This document shows, piece by piece, positions 8,169 through 17,381 of a stretch of 64,000 nucleotides of DNA. Under the pieces are notes generated by a model. The model did no database searches, was not told the DNA's origin, and saw only the letters and a program-made list of their open reading frames with translations. A program made the position numbers and the translations under genes. This DNA is from Vreelandella lutescens (GTDB lineage: Bacteria > Pseudomonadota > Gammaproteobacteria > Pseudomonadales > Halomonadaceae), in NCBI RefSeq assembly GCF_014640815.1, contig NZ_BMHM01000001.1:124001-188000 (forward strand), given 5' to 3'. Each line of letters starts with the position of its first letter. Position 1 is the stretch's first letter.

Positions 8169-9689
8169 TTAGGCGTCGCTATTTTCGACTTGAGCGTCGG
8201 ATTCACGATCAAGCAGATACTGGGTAAGCAGACCCACCGGGCGGCCAGTAGCGCCTTTCTGTTTGCCGGAGTGCCAAGCGGTGCCGGCAATATCAAGGTG
8301 CGCCCAGGGGAAGTGGTCGGCAAAGCGCGATAGGAAACACGCGGCGGTAATCGTACCGGCCGGACGCCCACCGATGTTGGCCAAGTCGGCAAAGTTGGAG
8401 TCCAGCTGCTCCTGATACTCATCCCATAGCGGCAGGTGCCACGCGCGGTCCCAGGCGGTTTCACCGGCATCCAGTAGATCAAGCGCTAGGTCATCGTCAT
8501 TGGAGAGCAGACCGGTAGCGTGATGGCCAAGGGCAATAATGGCCGCACCCGTTAAGGTGGCGATATCGACCACGCTGGCCGGCGTAAAGCGCTCTGCGTA
8601 GGTGAGGGCGTCGCACAGCACCAGGCGGCCTTCGGCATCGGTGTTGAGCACTTCAACCGTCAGGCCTTTCAGGGTTTTAATGATGTCGCCCGGTTTGGTG
8701 GCGGCGCCGTCGGGCATGTTCTCGGCAGCGGCAACAATAAACACGGCGTTGAGCTTGGGTTTGATGGCCAGCACGGCTTTCACCGTACCGAAGACGCTGG
8801 CCGCGCCGCCCATATCAAACTTCATTTCATCCATGCCTTCGCCGGGCTTCAGCGAAATGCCGCCGGTATCGAAGGTGATGCCTTTACCTACCAGTACATG
8901 GGGCGCTTCTTCAGGGTTCTCTGCCCCCTGGTACTTCATCACGATGAGTCGTGTGGGCTCAACGCTGCCGCGGCCCACTGACAGCAGTGAATGAGCGCCG
9001 AGCGCTTCCAGTGCTTCTTCGTCTAAGATTTCAACGTCGAGCGCGCCTTGGGAATCGCGCCCCAATGCTTCTGCCTGTTCGGCTAAATAGCGCGGTGTAC
9101 ACACATTGCCCGGTAGGTTGCCGAGCGTGCGGGTGAAATTGATGCCCTGACCAATGGCGGTGCCAAGGGCGGCACCTTGCTTGGCCAGGGGGGCGTCGCT
9201 GGCATCGCTAACGATCAACGTGAGCTTGGCCAAGCTAGGCGCTTTGGCAGGCGATGACTTAAATTGATCAAAACGGTAAATCGCGCGTTCGGCGGCTTCC
9301 AGCGTTTTGCGTGCTTTCCAGACTGCATCGCGGCCTTCAAGCGGCACATCGGTAAAGGTGGCGCTGGCTTCATCGATGGGCAGTTTGGTCAGCGCCACCA
9401 TCGCCGCATCTAGGGCTTTAATAAAGGCCGCTTCCTGGCATTTTGCGCGCTCGCCCAAGCCTACTAACAGGATGCGCTCGGCGCCTAGCCCCGGTGCGAA
9501 GGGCACGAGTTGAACGTTGCCCAGGGTGGCATCGAAGTCACCGCGCTCCAGCAGTTGGCCGATTAACCGCTCGCTGGCGTCGTCTAATTTGGCGACAGAG
9601 GGCAGTAAGTCGCTACCTTTATAGACAGGGAGAACGAGGCAAGCCGTTTCGGCTTTGGCTGGGTTCGCGGTCTGAACGGAAAATTCCAT
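8169..9689 (-). CDS. pepA: Leucyl aminopeptidase (cytosol aminopeptidase)
   Basis: Hexameric M17 metallo-aminopeptidase that trims N-terminal residues from peptides; in some enterobacteria it is also a DNA-binding accessory factor. The 506-residue protein has the M17 signature NTDAEGRLVL near residues 345-354 and the metal-binding block GKGITFDTGGISLKP. ATG 9689 is preferred over the frame opening at 9788 because GGAG sits 5 nt upstream and MEFSVQ is the usual PepA N-terminus. It is divergent from lptF with a short shared promoter region, the common gammaproteobacterial arrangement. Confidence 0.96.
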   Translation of the reverse strand: MEFSVQTANPAKAETACLVLPVYKGSDLLPSVAKLDDASERLIGQLLERGDFDATLGNVQLVPFAPGLGAERILLVGLGERAKCQEAAFIKALDAAMVALTKLPIDEASATFTDVPLEGRDAVWKARKTLEAAERAIYRFDQFKSSPAKAPSLAKLTLIVSDASDAPLAKQGAALGTAIGQGINFTRTLGNLPGNVCTPRYLAEQAEALGRDSQGALDVEILDEEALEALGAHSLLSVGRGSVEPTRLIVMKYQGAENPEEAPHVLVGKGITFDTGGISLKPGEGMDEMKFDMGGAASVFGTVKAVLAIKPKLNAVFIVAAAENMPDGAATKPGDIIKTLKGLTVEVLNTDAEGRLVLCDALTYAERFTPASVVDIATLTGAAIIALGHHATGLLSNDDDLALDLLDAGETAWDRAWHLPLWDEYQEQLDSNFADLANIGGRPAGTITAACFLSRFADHFPWAHLDIAGTAWHSGKQKGATGRPVGLLTQYLLDRESDAQVENSDA

Positions 9690-9823
9690 GACGTCTCCAA
9701 CAAGACAAGCAACGAGTGATTCGGGATAATGCCCCGTTATTGAGTGTTTGCTACCAGTTTGATTAGTGTACCCAAGCCATGGGCGCATTGCATGGCAACC
9801 TGCACCACTAGTCGGAGAGTGCG

Positions 9824-10903
9824 TTGATTTTATTTCGGTACTTAACTCGCGAAGTGTTACTGACGATGTCTGCCGTGGCGGGCATTCTGCTGCTAGTCAT
9901 CATGGGCAGCCGTTTTATCCGCTACTTCTCAGATGCCGCTGAGGGTGACTTTCCGGTCACGATTTTAGGCAGCCTGATGGTGTTTCACCTGCCCGGTTTT
10001 ATGGAGCTGATTCTGCCGCTGTCGTTTTTTCTCGGCATCCTGCTGGCCTATGGGCAGCTCTATATGAACAGTGAAATCACCGTGATGGTGGCCTGCGGCA
10101 TGAGCCCGACGCGTCTTTTTCGCGTGACGCTACTGCCTGCTTCTGTGGTGGCGGTGCTGGTGGGCCTGTGTAGTCTGTGGTTGACCCCGGCAGGAGCGCT
10201 GCAAACCGAAGCCGTGCTCGAAGAGCAGCGAAGCCGTTTAGATGTCTCGGTGCTCGCTCCTGGACGTTTCCAGGATTTTGGCGGTGGGCGCACGGCCTAC
10301 ATTACCGATTTCAGCAGCGACGGCACGGAAATGCAGGAAGTGCTGGTGCACGAGCAGCCCATGGCCGGGGCGGAAAAGACCCATAGCTATATCACGCGGG
10401 CGGGGTCTGGGTACCAAGAGACGCGGGTGGATACCGGTAGCCGCTTCTTGGTGTTGGAAAATGGTGAGCGCTACGGCGTGACGCCCGGGCGGCAAGATGC
10501 TGAGCGTTTAACGTTTGAGCGCTATACGCTGCGACTGGGGCTTAGCCGGGATCGTCAGGAGCTGAATTCGCTGGAGTACGCGACCACCGCGGATCTGTGG
10601 CAAAACCCCGACCCGCGCGCGCAGGCGCAGTTTCAGTGGCGGGCAGGACTACCTCTCATGGTGTTCGTCCTTGCACTCTTGGCGCAGCCACTGTCGCGGG
10701 TGAACCCGCGACAAGGACGTTTTGCCAAGCTGCTTCCGGCGGTATTTCTTTATGTCGCCTATTTAAGCCTGCTGCTCGCCGCGGTGGATGCGATTGGCAG
10801 CGGCGCGCTTGCCGTAGGATTGGGCGTGTGGCCCGTGCATGGCTTGTTCTTAGGGCTTGGATTGCTGCTGCTGTGGCACTCGCAACGTAAGGGAATGCGC
10901 TAA
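9824..10903 (+). CDS. lptF: LPS export ABC transporter permease LptF
   Basis: One of the two permeases of the LptB2FG complex, which extracts lipopolysaccharide from the inner membrane and passes it to LptC/A/D. The 359-residue protein has three N-terminal membrane segments (including the SEITVMVACGMS coupling region contacting LptB), a periplasmic beta-jellyroll domain (about 125-265) and three C-terminal segments. The start is TTG 9824, with a GGAGAG site about 6 nt upstream. The stop overlaps the lptG start by one base (TAATG), so the two are co-translated. Confidence 0.95.
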   Translation: MILFRYLTREVLLTMSAVAGILLLVIMGSRFIRYFSDAAEGDFPVTILGSLMVFHLPGFMELILPLSFFLGILLAYGQLYMNSEITVMVACGMSPTRLFRVTLLPASVVAVLVGLCSLWLTPAGALQTEAVLEEQRSRLDVSVLAPGRFQDFGGGRTAYITDFSSDGTEMQEVLVHEQPMAGAEKTHSYITRAGSGYQETRVDTGSRFLVLENGERYGVTPGRQDAERLTFERYTLRLGLSRDRQELNSLEYATTADLWQNPDPRAQAQFQWRAGLPLMVFVLALLAQPLSRVNPRQGRFAKLLPAVFLYVAYLSLLLAAVDAIGSGALAVGLGVWPVHGLFLGLGLLLLWHSQRKGMR

Positions 10904-11973
10904 TGCTGATCAGAATGGATCAAATGGATCGCTATATTGCTCGTAACGTACTCGCAGCGATTGTAGTGGTGCAGTTTGTACTGCTGGGGCTGGATATCAC
11001 CATTGCTTATATCGGTGATTTAGGTGACACCCAAGGCGACTATAGCGCACTCGACGTGCTGATCTACCTCGGGATGCGACTCCCCTGGCGCTTTTATCAG
11101 TATGCGCCGGTGGCCGTGCTGATTGGCGCGCTGATTGGCCTGGGTAGCATGGCGTCTAGCAATGAGCTAACGGTAATGCGGGCCGCTGGCCGTTCGCTGG
11201 CGCGGATTGTGTGGGGCGTAATGAAGCCCGTACTGCTGGTCGTGGTGGTAGTGCTGCTGGTGGCAGAATTCGTCAGCCCACGGACCGAACAGTACGCCGA
11301 AGCCTGGCGCTTAGAGCAGCGCCAAGGCGAGGGAGCCATGCTCACCACGCGCAGCGGCTGGCAGTTTGAAGGCGACAGCGTCTATCGTTTTGGTGCCATT
11401 CGGGCAGATAACGTCGTGCTGGATTTAACCCGCTATCGTTTCGATGAGCGCCGTTTAATCGAAGCCACCCATGCCAACCGTGCCCATTGGGAAGAGGGCG
11501 CTTGGCTGCTGGAGGGCGTGACCACCACGCGCATCTTTGATGATCGTACCGAGTCGGACTACCAGCAAGGTGCGGCTTGGGAAACAGCGCTCACGCCGAC
11601 CCAACTAGAGCGGCTACTGCGCGATATTGAAAGCCAAGCGCCTAGCGAGCTGTGGGCCTATGCCAACTTTCTACAAAGCCAAAACCTGCAGGCAGACCAG
11701 CCGCTGCTCTACTTCTGGCAGAAAGTACTGATGCCACTCACCATGGGGTCGCTGGTGCTGATTGCCGCCTCGTTTGTGTTTGGCCCGCTGCGTTCGGTGG
11801 CGGCGGGAACGCGGGTGTTTTATGGCGTGGTGACCGGCTTGGTCTTTAAGTACGTTCAGGATTTGCTAGCGCCTGCCTCTACCATTTTTGGTTTTTCACC
11901 CGTGTGGGCTGTCTTAGTGCCAACCCTTGCCTGCGCGGCAGTAGGGATTTACTTCCTGCGTCGTAATGGCTAG
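10903..11973 (+). CDS. lptG: LPS export ABC transporter permease LptG
   Basis: Second permease of the LptB2FG lipopolysaccharide extractor. The 356-residue protein has the YrbL/YjgQ layout: three N-terminal membrane spans, the cytoplasmic coupling segment SNELTVMRAAGRSLARI, a periplasmic jellyroll domain, then three C-terminal spans. The start shares a base with the lptF stop; internal ATGs at codons 5 and 8 are alternatives, since LptG N-termini often begin near MDRYI. The LptB ATPase and LptA/C are not in this window, as is usual. Confidence 0.95.
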   Translation: MLIRMDQMDRYIARNVLAAIVVVQFVLLGLDITIAYIGDLGDTQGDYSALDVLIYLGMRLPWRFYQYAPVAVLIGALIGLGSMASSNELTVMRAAGRSLARIVWGVMKPVLLVVVVVLLVAEFVSPRTEQYAEAWRLEQRQGEGAMLTTRSGWQFEGDSVYRFGAIRADNVVLDLTRYRFDERRLIEATHANRAHWEEGAWLLEGVTTTRIFDDRTESDYQQGAAWETALTPTQLERLLRDIESQAPSELWAYANFLQSQNLQADQPLLYFWQKVLMPLTMGSLVLIAASFVFGPLRSVAAGTRVFYGVVTGLVFKYVQDLLAPASTIFGFSPVWAVLVPTLACAAVGIYFLRRNG

Positions 11974-12008
11974 TGACGGCGCAGGGGTTAATAAAGAGGA
12001 AAGAAGTA

Positions 12009-12485
12009 GTGACGAACACGCGACGCTTTACCCAGTTAGACGACGTTTGTCCTGCAGGGCTGGCTCGCCGATTAGGTGCCATGTTGTATGACGGTTTCTT
12101 AGTCACGGCGATCTGGATTGCCGTGACGGTGGTGCACCTGGCGTTGTTCCGCTTTGTGTTTGGCCAAACAGCGGAAGAGATTGGTACCACTGCCTTTGAT
12201 ATCTGGAGCCTGCGGGTAATGCTGCTGTTTTTCGTTACGCTGTTCTTCGTGTATTCCTGGCGTCGTGGGGGCATGACGCTCGGCATGCAGGCGTGGCGTT
12301 TGCGTGTGCAAACACTGGATGGTCATGCGATTACGCTACAGCAGAGCCTGATTCGCTGCGCGACCGCGTGGCTCTCCCTGGCGGCATTCGGTATCGGCTA
12401 TTGGTGGGTACTCTTTGACGGGCGACGCAGAAGCTGGCCTGATATCGCCTCTAAAACTGAAACCGTGGTATTGCCGAAAAAATAA
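12009..12485 (+). CDS. RDD family membrane protein
   Basis: A 158-residue membrane protein with the RDD-family pattern: LARRLGAMLYDGFLV in the first segment, a second hydrophobic hairpin, GGMTLGMQAWRLRV, and a third segment ending in RRRSWPDIAS. RDD proteins are small multi-span proteins; a few act as Na+/Li+/K+-proton antiporters, but most are uncharacterised. The frame is open from GTG 11973, but GTG 12009 is preceded by AGAGGA at 8 nt. It lies directly after lptG and probably shares its transcript. No specific function can be assigned. Confidence 0.8.
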   Translation: MTNTRRFTQLDDVCPAGLARRLGAMLYDGFLVTAIWIAVTVVHLALFRFVFGQTAEEIGTTAFDIWSLRVMLLFFVTLFFVYSWRRGGMTLGMQAWRLRVQTLDGHAITLQQSLIRCATAWLSLAAFGIGYWWVLFDGRRRSWPDIASKTETVVLPKK

Positions 12486-12597
12486 TTTTTTAGCGGGTAA
12501 TACGAAAATAGCCGCCCAACCAACCGGTTAGCGCACACTGTAGTTGCCTTAAGGCGAATCGATACTAAAGAACAACGTTTTCTACTTGAAAAGATGT

Positions 12598-12616
12598 ATG
12601 CGAATCATTTACATTC
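12598..12616 (+). promoter_or_regulatory. Possible Fur box upstream of bfd
   Basis: The segment around ATGCGAATCATTTACATTC resembles gammaproteobacterial Fur sites (AATGCGAATNATTCGCATT-like) and overlaps a plausible promoter: TTGAAA at 12586-12591 and TACATT at 12610-12615, with an 18-nt spacer. bfd is a classic iron-repressed gene. The match to the 19-bp consensus is only moderate, so this is an inference. Confidence 0.5.
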
Positions 12617-12638
12617 ACCTCATGATTTTTATGAGGTG
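12616..12638 (+). promoter_or_regulatory. Perfect inverted repeat covering the bfd Shine-Dalgarno
   Basis: CACCTCAT, a 7-nt loop (GATTTTT) and ATGAGGTG form a perfect 8-bp stem whose 3' arm contains the ribosome-binding GAGGTG located 5 nt before the bfd ATG. If transcribed in full it would hide the ribosome site. If the promoter noted at 12586-12615 is the only one, transcription would start near 12622 and the 5' arm would be missing; the repeat could then be an operator instead. Confidence 0.5.
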
Positions 12639-12643
12639 TCGCC

Positions 12644-12850
12644 ATGTACGTATGTGTGTGCAAGGGAGTAACCGATCATCAGATTCGCCAGCAGGTTAGC
12701 GACGGAGCGCGCAGCTGGCGAGAAGTCCGCGAAGCCACCGGCTGCGCTACCCAATGCGGTAAGTGCGCCTGCTTTGCCAAATCGCTCACCCGCGAGGCCG
12801 TTCAGGCCGCTCGTGTAGAGTCTGATATGAGTCTCGCTTACGCCGTATGA
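12644..12850 (+). CDS. bfd: Bacterioferritin-associated ferredoxin
   Basis: Small [2Fe-2S] ferredoxin that binds bacterioferritin and passes electrons to release stored iron as Fe2+. The 68-residue length is typical. The cluster cysteines are visible as the N-terminal CVCKGVTD pair and the CATQCGKCAC region. A Fur-like sequence precedes it and bfr follows 249 nt downstream, giving a release/storage pair. An intrinsic terminator lies between them, so bfd and bfr are probably regulated separately (bfd high when iron is low, bfr high when it is replete). Confidence 0.95.
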   Translation: MYVCVCKGVTDHQIRQQVSDGARSWREVREATGCATQCGKCACFAKSLTREAVQAARVESDMSLAYAV

Positions 12851-12922
12851 CGCGAATCACTCTTGTTAGGCTTATCGTTAGCAAATAATTGATTTACTTG
12901 AGTTTTAATCTCTCTGGCTGAT

Positions 12923-12953
12923 ACTCTCAACATCGTTGGGAGTTAGTCTTTTT
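12923..12953 (+). terminator. Intrinsic terminator after bfd
   Basis: ACTCTCAAC, loop ATC, GTTGGGAGT (9 bp with one G-U pair), followed closely by TCTTTTT. Good intrinsic-terminator geometry about 70 nt after the bfd stop, separating it from bfr. Confidence 0.65.
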
Positions 12954-13098
12954 ATGACCTATACTCCTTGATTAACGTGATGGTGCTTTCCATAACAGCG
13001 CTTTGTAGAACACTAATGAAAAAACGTTCTGTGCAAGGTATGGTTAAGACGGCACGCAATTACTGTATTCAAAAGCGGTACGCAAAAAAGGTGACGGC

Positions 13099-13584
13099 AT
13101 GAAAGGCGATCCGAAGGTACTTCAGCATCTGAATATTGCGCTGGGTAACGAGCTGGTAGCGATTAACCAGTATTTTCTACACTCCAAAATGTACAAAGAT
13201 TGGGGTCTGAAAACATTAGCGAAGTGGGAATACGACGAGTCCATCGAGGAAATGCAGCACGCTGATAAGTTGATTGAGCGTATTCTGTTCCTGGAAGGTA
13301 TTCCGAACCTGCAAGATCTCGGCAAGCTCCACATCGGCGAAAACGTTAAAGAGATGCTGGAGTGCGATCTTAAGATTGAGCACGACGGCCGCAACGACTA
13401 CATCGAAGCCATCACCTACTGTGAGAGCGTCAAGGATTACGTGACGCGCGATCTGCTGCGTGACCTGCTGGCGGATGAGGAAGGCCACATTGATCATATC
13501 GAAACGCAGCTCAAACTGATCGAGCAAGTGGGTATCCAGAACTATCTGCAAACGCACATGGCGCTGGCCACTGACGAAGGGTAA
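13099..13584 (+). CDS. bfr: Bacterioferritin
   Basis: 24-mer iron-storage protein that oxidises Fe2+ and deposits a ferric core. The 161-residue protein keeps the entire di-iron ferroxidase centre (Glu18, Glu51, His54, Glu94, Glu127, His130) and Met52, the ligand for the inter-subunit haem, so it is a true haem-binding bacterioferritin rather than a ferritin-like variant. It pairs with upstream bfd. The promoter region (12954-13098) is AT-rich with no clear operator. A bidirectional terminator follows. Confidence 0.97.
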   Translation: MKGDPKVLQHLNIALGNELVAINQYFLHSKMYKDWGLKTLAKWEYDESIEEMQHADKLIERILFLEGIPNLQDLGKLHIGENVKEMLECDLKIEHDGRNDYIEAITYCESVKDYVTRDLLRDLLADEEGHIDHIETQLKLIEQVGIQNYLQTHMALATDEG

Positions 13585-13628
13585 AGCGCTGTCTGCTAGG
13601 CAGCCGCCGATTAAGGCACCTGCCAATG

Positions 13629-13660
13629 AAAACGGGCAACCCCTAGGGGCTGCCCGTTTT
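13629..13660. terminator. Bidirectional terminator between bfr and cstA
   Basis: Long perfect outer stem AAAACGGGCA/TGCCCGTTTT enclosing a CCCCTAGGGG inner palindrome. The flanking A and T runs make it work in both directions, serving the convergent bfr (plus) and cstA (minus) genes. Confidence 0.85.
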
Positions 13661-13689
13661 GCGTTTTAAAGCGAGGGTTTTATTAGCAT

Positions 13690-15159
13690 TTACCGGCTGC
13701 TGGTCGCCAGCGTGGCGTCTTGATCCAGCGCGCTAGGTACTGGCTCGTCTACGCTAAAGGTCGTGCGGCTGAGGCGGCGTACGCGCTTCATAAAGAGCGC
13801 AATACAGATCAGCGTGCCGAGTGCTGCGACGATGTAGCTGGTTTGCAGCGGCAGGTTAAAGCCAATCGGTGCGTAGGCGAGGTAGGTAAAGGTCGCCATG
13901 GTCATAAACACCGCAGGAATCGAAGTGATCAAGTAAGGCTTACGCGATAGCACCAGATACATGGTGCCGGTCCAGAGCGCGATCACGGCGGTAGTTTGGT
14001 TGGCCCAGGAGAAGTAGCGCCATAGCAGCGTGAAGTCCATATGCGTTAGCGCGTAGGACGCCACAAACAGCGGCAGTGCAATCAGAATGCGCTTAACGAT
14101 GGGCTTCTGCCCTACCTTCAAATAGTCGGCAATGATCATACGTGCACTGCGGAACGCCGTATCACCCGAGGTGATGGGCAGCACAATCACGCCCAGTACG
14201 GCCAACGTACCGCCCACAGCGCCTAGCATGGTGGTAGACACTTCGCTGACCACGGCGGCCGGGCCACCCGCTGCCAGCACATCAGAAAGCGACTGGTCAC
14301 CGTAGAAGAGGCTCATGGCGGCGGCTGCCCAAATCATGGCAATCACGCCTTCGGCAATCATCATACCGTAGAAGATTTTGCGTCCGTTGGTCTCGTTTTC
14401 AGTGGTACGCGAAATAATCGGTGTTTGGGTGGCGTGGAAGCCAGAAAGCGCGCCGCAGGAGATGGTTAAGAACAGCAGCGGGAAGATCGGGGCGTTATCC
14501 GGGTGCATGTTCTGGAACGACAGCTCGGGAATAGGCGCGCCTGTGACGATTAAACCGATACCGATGCCAGCGGCGCTAAACAGCAGCAGCGCACCAAAGT
14601 AGGGGTAAATACGCCCAATCACTTTATCGATGGGCAGCAGCGTGGCGATCAGGTAGTAGGCAAAAATCGCCAGGATGATCAGCGTTAGCGAAAGCGAAGT
14701 CATGTTGGCCAGCAGTGCTGCCGGTGAAGTGACGAACACCGTACCGACTAACAGCAGCAGCAAAATCGCAAAGCCATTCACCACGTGCTTCATTGTTTTG
14801 CCCAGGAATTTACCCGCTAACTGGGGCAGGTGGGCACCGTGGTTACGGATAGAGATCATGCCGGTTAAGTAGTCGTGAACCGCGCCAGCGAAAATACAGC
14901 CAATCACGATCCAAACAAACGCCACCGGGCCATATAACGCACCCAGGATAGGGCCAAAAATCGGCCCCACACCGGCAATGTTAAGCAGCTGAATAAGCGA
15001 GTTGCGCGTGGAATTCATCGGCACGTAGTCGATGTCGTCGCGCATACTGAACGCCGGTGTTTGACGCTTGCGATCGGCGACAAATACGCGCTCGACAAAC
15101 TTGCCGTAGGTAAAGTAACCCACGACTAATAGCACTATCGAGAGGATGAACGTAATCAT
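13690..15159 (-). CDS. cstA: Carbon starvation protein CstA family transporter
   Basis: Many-spanning inner-membrane permease of the CstA family, linked to uptake of peptides and pyruvate under nutrient limitation. The 489-residue form is the shorter version of the family (E. coli CstA is about 700). It retains the CstA core motifs GPIFGPILGALYGP, AGAVHDYLTGM, the SCGALSGFHATQTP block and SGDTAFRSARM. ATG 15159 is chosen; an in-frame GTG at 15168 lacks a ribosome site. No small YbdD-type partner gene is adjacent. The exact substrate is unknown. Confidence 0.9.
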   Translation of the reverse strand: MITFILSIVLLVVGYFTYGKFVERVFVADRKRQTPAFSMRDDIDYVPMNSTRNSLIQLLNIAGVGPIFGPILGALYGPVAFVWIVIGCIFAGAVHDYLTGMISIRNHGAHLPQLAGKFLGKTMKHVVNGFAILLLLLVGTVFVTSPAALLANMTSLSLTLIILAIFAYYLIATLLPIDKVIGRIYPYFGALLLFSAAGIGIGLIVTGAPIPELSFQNMHPDNAPIFPLLFLTISCGALSGFHATQTPIISRTTENETNGRKIFYGMMIAEGVIAMIWAAAAMSLFYGDQSLSDVLAAGGPAAVVSEVSTTMLGAVGGTLAVLGVIVLPITSGDTAFRSARMIIADYLKVGQKPIVKRILIALPLFVASYALTHMDFTLLWRYFSWANQTTAVIALWTGTMYLVLSRKPYLITSIPAVFMTMATFTYLAYAPIGFNLPLQTSYIVAALGTLICIALFMKRVRRLSRTTFSVDEPVPSALDQDATLATSSR

Positions 15160-15306
15160 GTAAGGCACTCAACTGGTCAGGGAGGGTGTAATGCGGGCCG
15201 CTGTGCCGCGAGCCACGCTTATTTAGCCGGGGTGAATGTACAGAGACGGGCCACTAAGTGCTTTACGACTTTAGTGGCCTGCGACGTTAGTCGCTGATCC
15301 GTCAGC

Positions 15307-15334
15307 AAAAAAATGGGCAGCCCTGAGGCTGCCC
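15307..15334 (-). terminator. Intrinsic terminator after sodC
   Basis: On the minus strand GGGCAGCC, a short loop and GGCTGCCC are followed by a run of seven T, 28 nt after the sodC stop. Textbook intrinsic terminator. Confidence 0.9.
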
Positions 15335-15361
15335 AACGCTAAAAACGGCATAAATAGAGAG

Positions 15362-15895
15362 TTAAGAAGACACGACGCCGCAGGCCATGCGAGCACCGCC
15401 GCCACCCAGGTGTGGCTCATCCGCGTAAGTATCGCCCCCAGCGTGAATCATTAGGCTGCGCCCAGGCATGTCTTCCATGCTGAGGCGCGGGGCCAGCACC
15501 GGCAGGTTGGCTTCGCCATCGTCATTCACGGTCATGACGGGCAGGTCACCCAAGTGGCCTTCACCGTAGGGGCCTTGGTGGGTGCCGGTTTCTTCAGGGT
15601 CGTAGTGGCCGCCTGCTGACAGCGCGGCGGTCATCTCACCGCTGTCGTTCTCAGCGGGCTCGCAGCTGCTATTTTGGTGGACGTGAAAGCCGTAAACACC
15701 AGGCTCTAAACCGGTCAGCGATGGAGTCAGTAGAACACCATGCTCGGTATGCTCAATGGCCACCGTGCCGATGGATTCTTCCACACCGTCGGCACTGACC
15801 TTATGCATCTCGACATCCAGCGACTCGTTAGCGTGAACCGCCGTGGCCAGCAGCATGCTCGCGGCAATACCGGTAAGGGGTAATGAATAGCGCAT
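15362..15895 (-). CDS. sodC: Periplasmic Cu/Zn superoxide dismutase
   Basis: Converts superoxide to peroxide and oxygen in the periplasm. The 177-residue precursor has a signal peptide (MRYSLPLTGIAASMLLATAVHA) and all the family landmarks: the Cu-binding GFHVHQN, the disulfide Cys in NSSCEP, GGHYDP, GEGHLGDLP, the C-terminal MIHAGGDTY and the second disulfide Cys in RMACGVV. It is transcribed alone with its own terminator. No regulator site was recognised upstream. Confidence 0.96.
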   Translation of the reverse strand: MRYSLPLTGIAASMLLATAVHANESLDVEMHKVSADGVEESIGTVAIEHTEHGVLLTPSLTGLEPGVYGFHVHQNSSCEPAENDSGEMTAALSAGGHYDPEETGTHQGPYGEGHLGDLPVMTVNDDGEANLPVLAPRLSMEDMPGRSLMIHAGGDTYADEPHLGGGGARMACGVVSS

Positions 15896-15965
15896 CTTGG
15901 TTGCTCCTTTCCTTATCCATGGAAGCCCTAAAAAGGGGCGCTATTACAGGGTAGCTGCCCACCGC

Positions 15966-17381
15966 TTAACCCGCCAACGTGAGCGTTTGGTCGCACACTT
16001 TCTCAACCAGTGCTGGGTCGTGGCTGACGAGCATCACCGCACAGGCCTGCTCGCGGGCCAGTTCCACTAGCAGGCTGAGCGTCTGCTGCTGGGTGACAGG
16101 GTCGAGCCGCGAGGTAGGCTCATCGGCAAATAGAAAGCGCGGCTTGAGCAGCAGTACGCGCAGAATGGCAAAACGCTGCAGCTCGCCACCTGAGATCTCA
16201 CCCGGTCGGCGGCTCAACAGAGGCTCGTTGAGGCCCAAACGCTGCATCAAGGGGGCAATCGCGCGCTGCTCGAAGCGGTGGCGGCGCTGCAAATCCTCCA
16301 GCAGTTGGGTCAGGCTCCAGTGGGGTGAAAAGGCGGCGGGCGGGTCTTGGTAGAGCTTTTGGCGGCCAAGCCTCGGCATCTCGCGGGAGATGTCAACGCG
16401 GCCAGCATTGGGTCGTGTCACGCCGAGTAGAATATCGCCCAGCGTGCTTTTGCCACAGCCGGAGGGGCCGACAACACCGACGATTTCGCCGGGGCGCACG
16501 CTGACGGAAAGATCGCGAAACAGCTCGCGCCCGCCACGCTCTATGCGCAGCGCATCCGCACTGATCACCGGTGCCTGGGCGCTGCCCGTGAAAGAGGGCG
16601 GGTCCGGCCAGCGGCTAGGCTCCGCCCCTAATAAGCGCTGGGCATACGCCGTTTCTGGATGGTTGAGCAGCACGTTCGCCGGGCCACGTTCAACGACCTG
16701 GCCCTGACGCAGGATGATGACTTCGCCCCCTAACCGCCTGGCGACCTCGATATCGTGGGTAATCGTCAGCAGTGCACCGCCTCGGTTGGGCGTGTGGGCA
16801 AGCAGTTCGACCACTTCATCCCGGCGCGGGGCATCCAGCCCCTTCGTGGGCTCATCGGCAATCACGATGGGCGCACCTGCCGCACTGGCAGCGGCAAACG
16901 CCACCCGCTGGGCCATGCCGCCGGAAAGCTCCCCCGGCAGCTTGTTAAGCGCCTGGGCTAAGCCCAAGCGGCTCAACTCTGCGCTGGCGGCCTCGTTGGC
17001 GGCTGGCGCTGTTTTGCCCGCTACAAAACGGTGCGTTTCCGCGACTTGCGCCTGTGCGCGCATGGTGGGGTCGAGCGCATGCCAGGGCTCTTGAGGCAGC
17101 AGTGCCAGGGTTCGTCCCCATAGGGAATGGCGGGTAGCGGGTTCTGCTGCCGCAAAGCGCTTTCCGGCGATTTCCAGCGCGCCTTGGGCGCTAAGCCCAG
17201 CAGGCAGGGTGCCCATAATGGCTTGAGCAATTAGGCTCTTACCGGAGCCGGTTTCGCCTAGCAGCGTTAGGCGCTGACCGGCTTCCAAGGTAAAGCTGAT
17301 AGGGGCAATGGTGACGCCGTCCCCACTGATTGCTAAATCACTCGCCTGCAGCAGCGTGGTGGTTAAGGTCATCGATGTCAT
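15966..17381 (-). CDS. Fused double ATP-binding protein of a Nik/Dpp-type ABC importer
   Basis: A 471-residue protein with two complete ABC ATPase domains in one chain, equivalent to fused DppD-DppF or NikD-NikE. Domain 1 has Walker A GETGSGKS, signature LSGGMAQR and Walker B IVIADEP. Domain 2 has GPSGCGKS, signature ISGGELQR and FLFADEP. A longer frame opens at 17624, but ATG 17381 overlaps the permease stop in the typical ATGA manner and begins the first domain directly. Last gene of the substrate-binding/permease/permease/ATPase operon. The substrate is probably a peptide, metal or metal chelate; see the Zur-box entry. Confidence 0.9.
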   Translation of the reverse strand: MTSMTLTTTLLQASDLAISGDGVTIAPISFTLEAGQRLTLLGETGSGKSLIAQAIMGTLPAGLSAQGALEIAGKRFAAAEPATRHSLWGRTLALLPQEPWHALDPTMRAQAQVAETHRFVAGKTAPAANEAASAELSRLGLAQALNKLPGELSGGMAQRVAFAAASAAGAPIVIADEPTKGLDAPRRDEVVELLAHTPNRGGALLTITHDIEVARRLGGEVIILRQGQVVERGPANVLLNHPETAYAQRLLGAEPSRWPDPPSFTGSAQAPVISADALRIERGGRELFRDLSVSVRPGEIVGVVGPSGCGKSTLGDILLGVTRPNAGRVDISREMPRLGRQKLYQDPPAAFSPHWSLTQLLEDLQRRHRFEQRAIAPLMQRLGLNEPLLSRRPGEISGGELQRFAILRVLLLKPRFLFADEPTSRLDPVTQQQTLSLLVELAREQACAVMLVSHDPALVEKVCDQTLTLAG

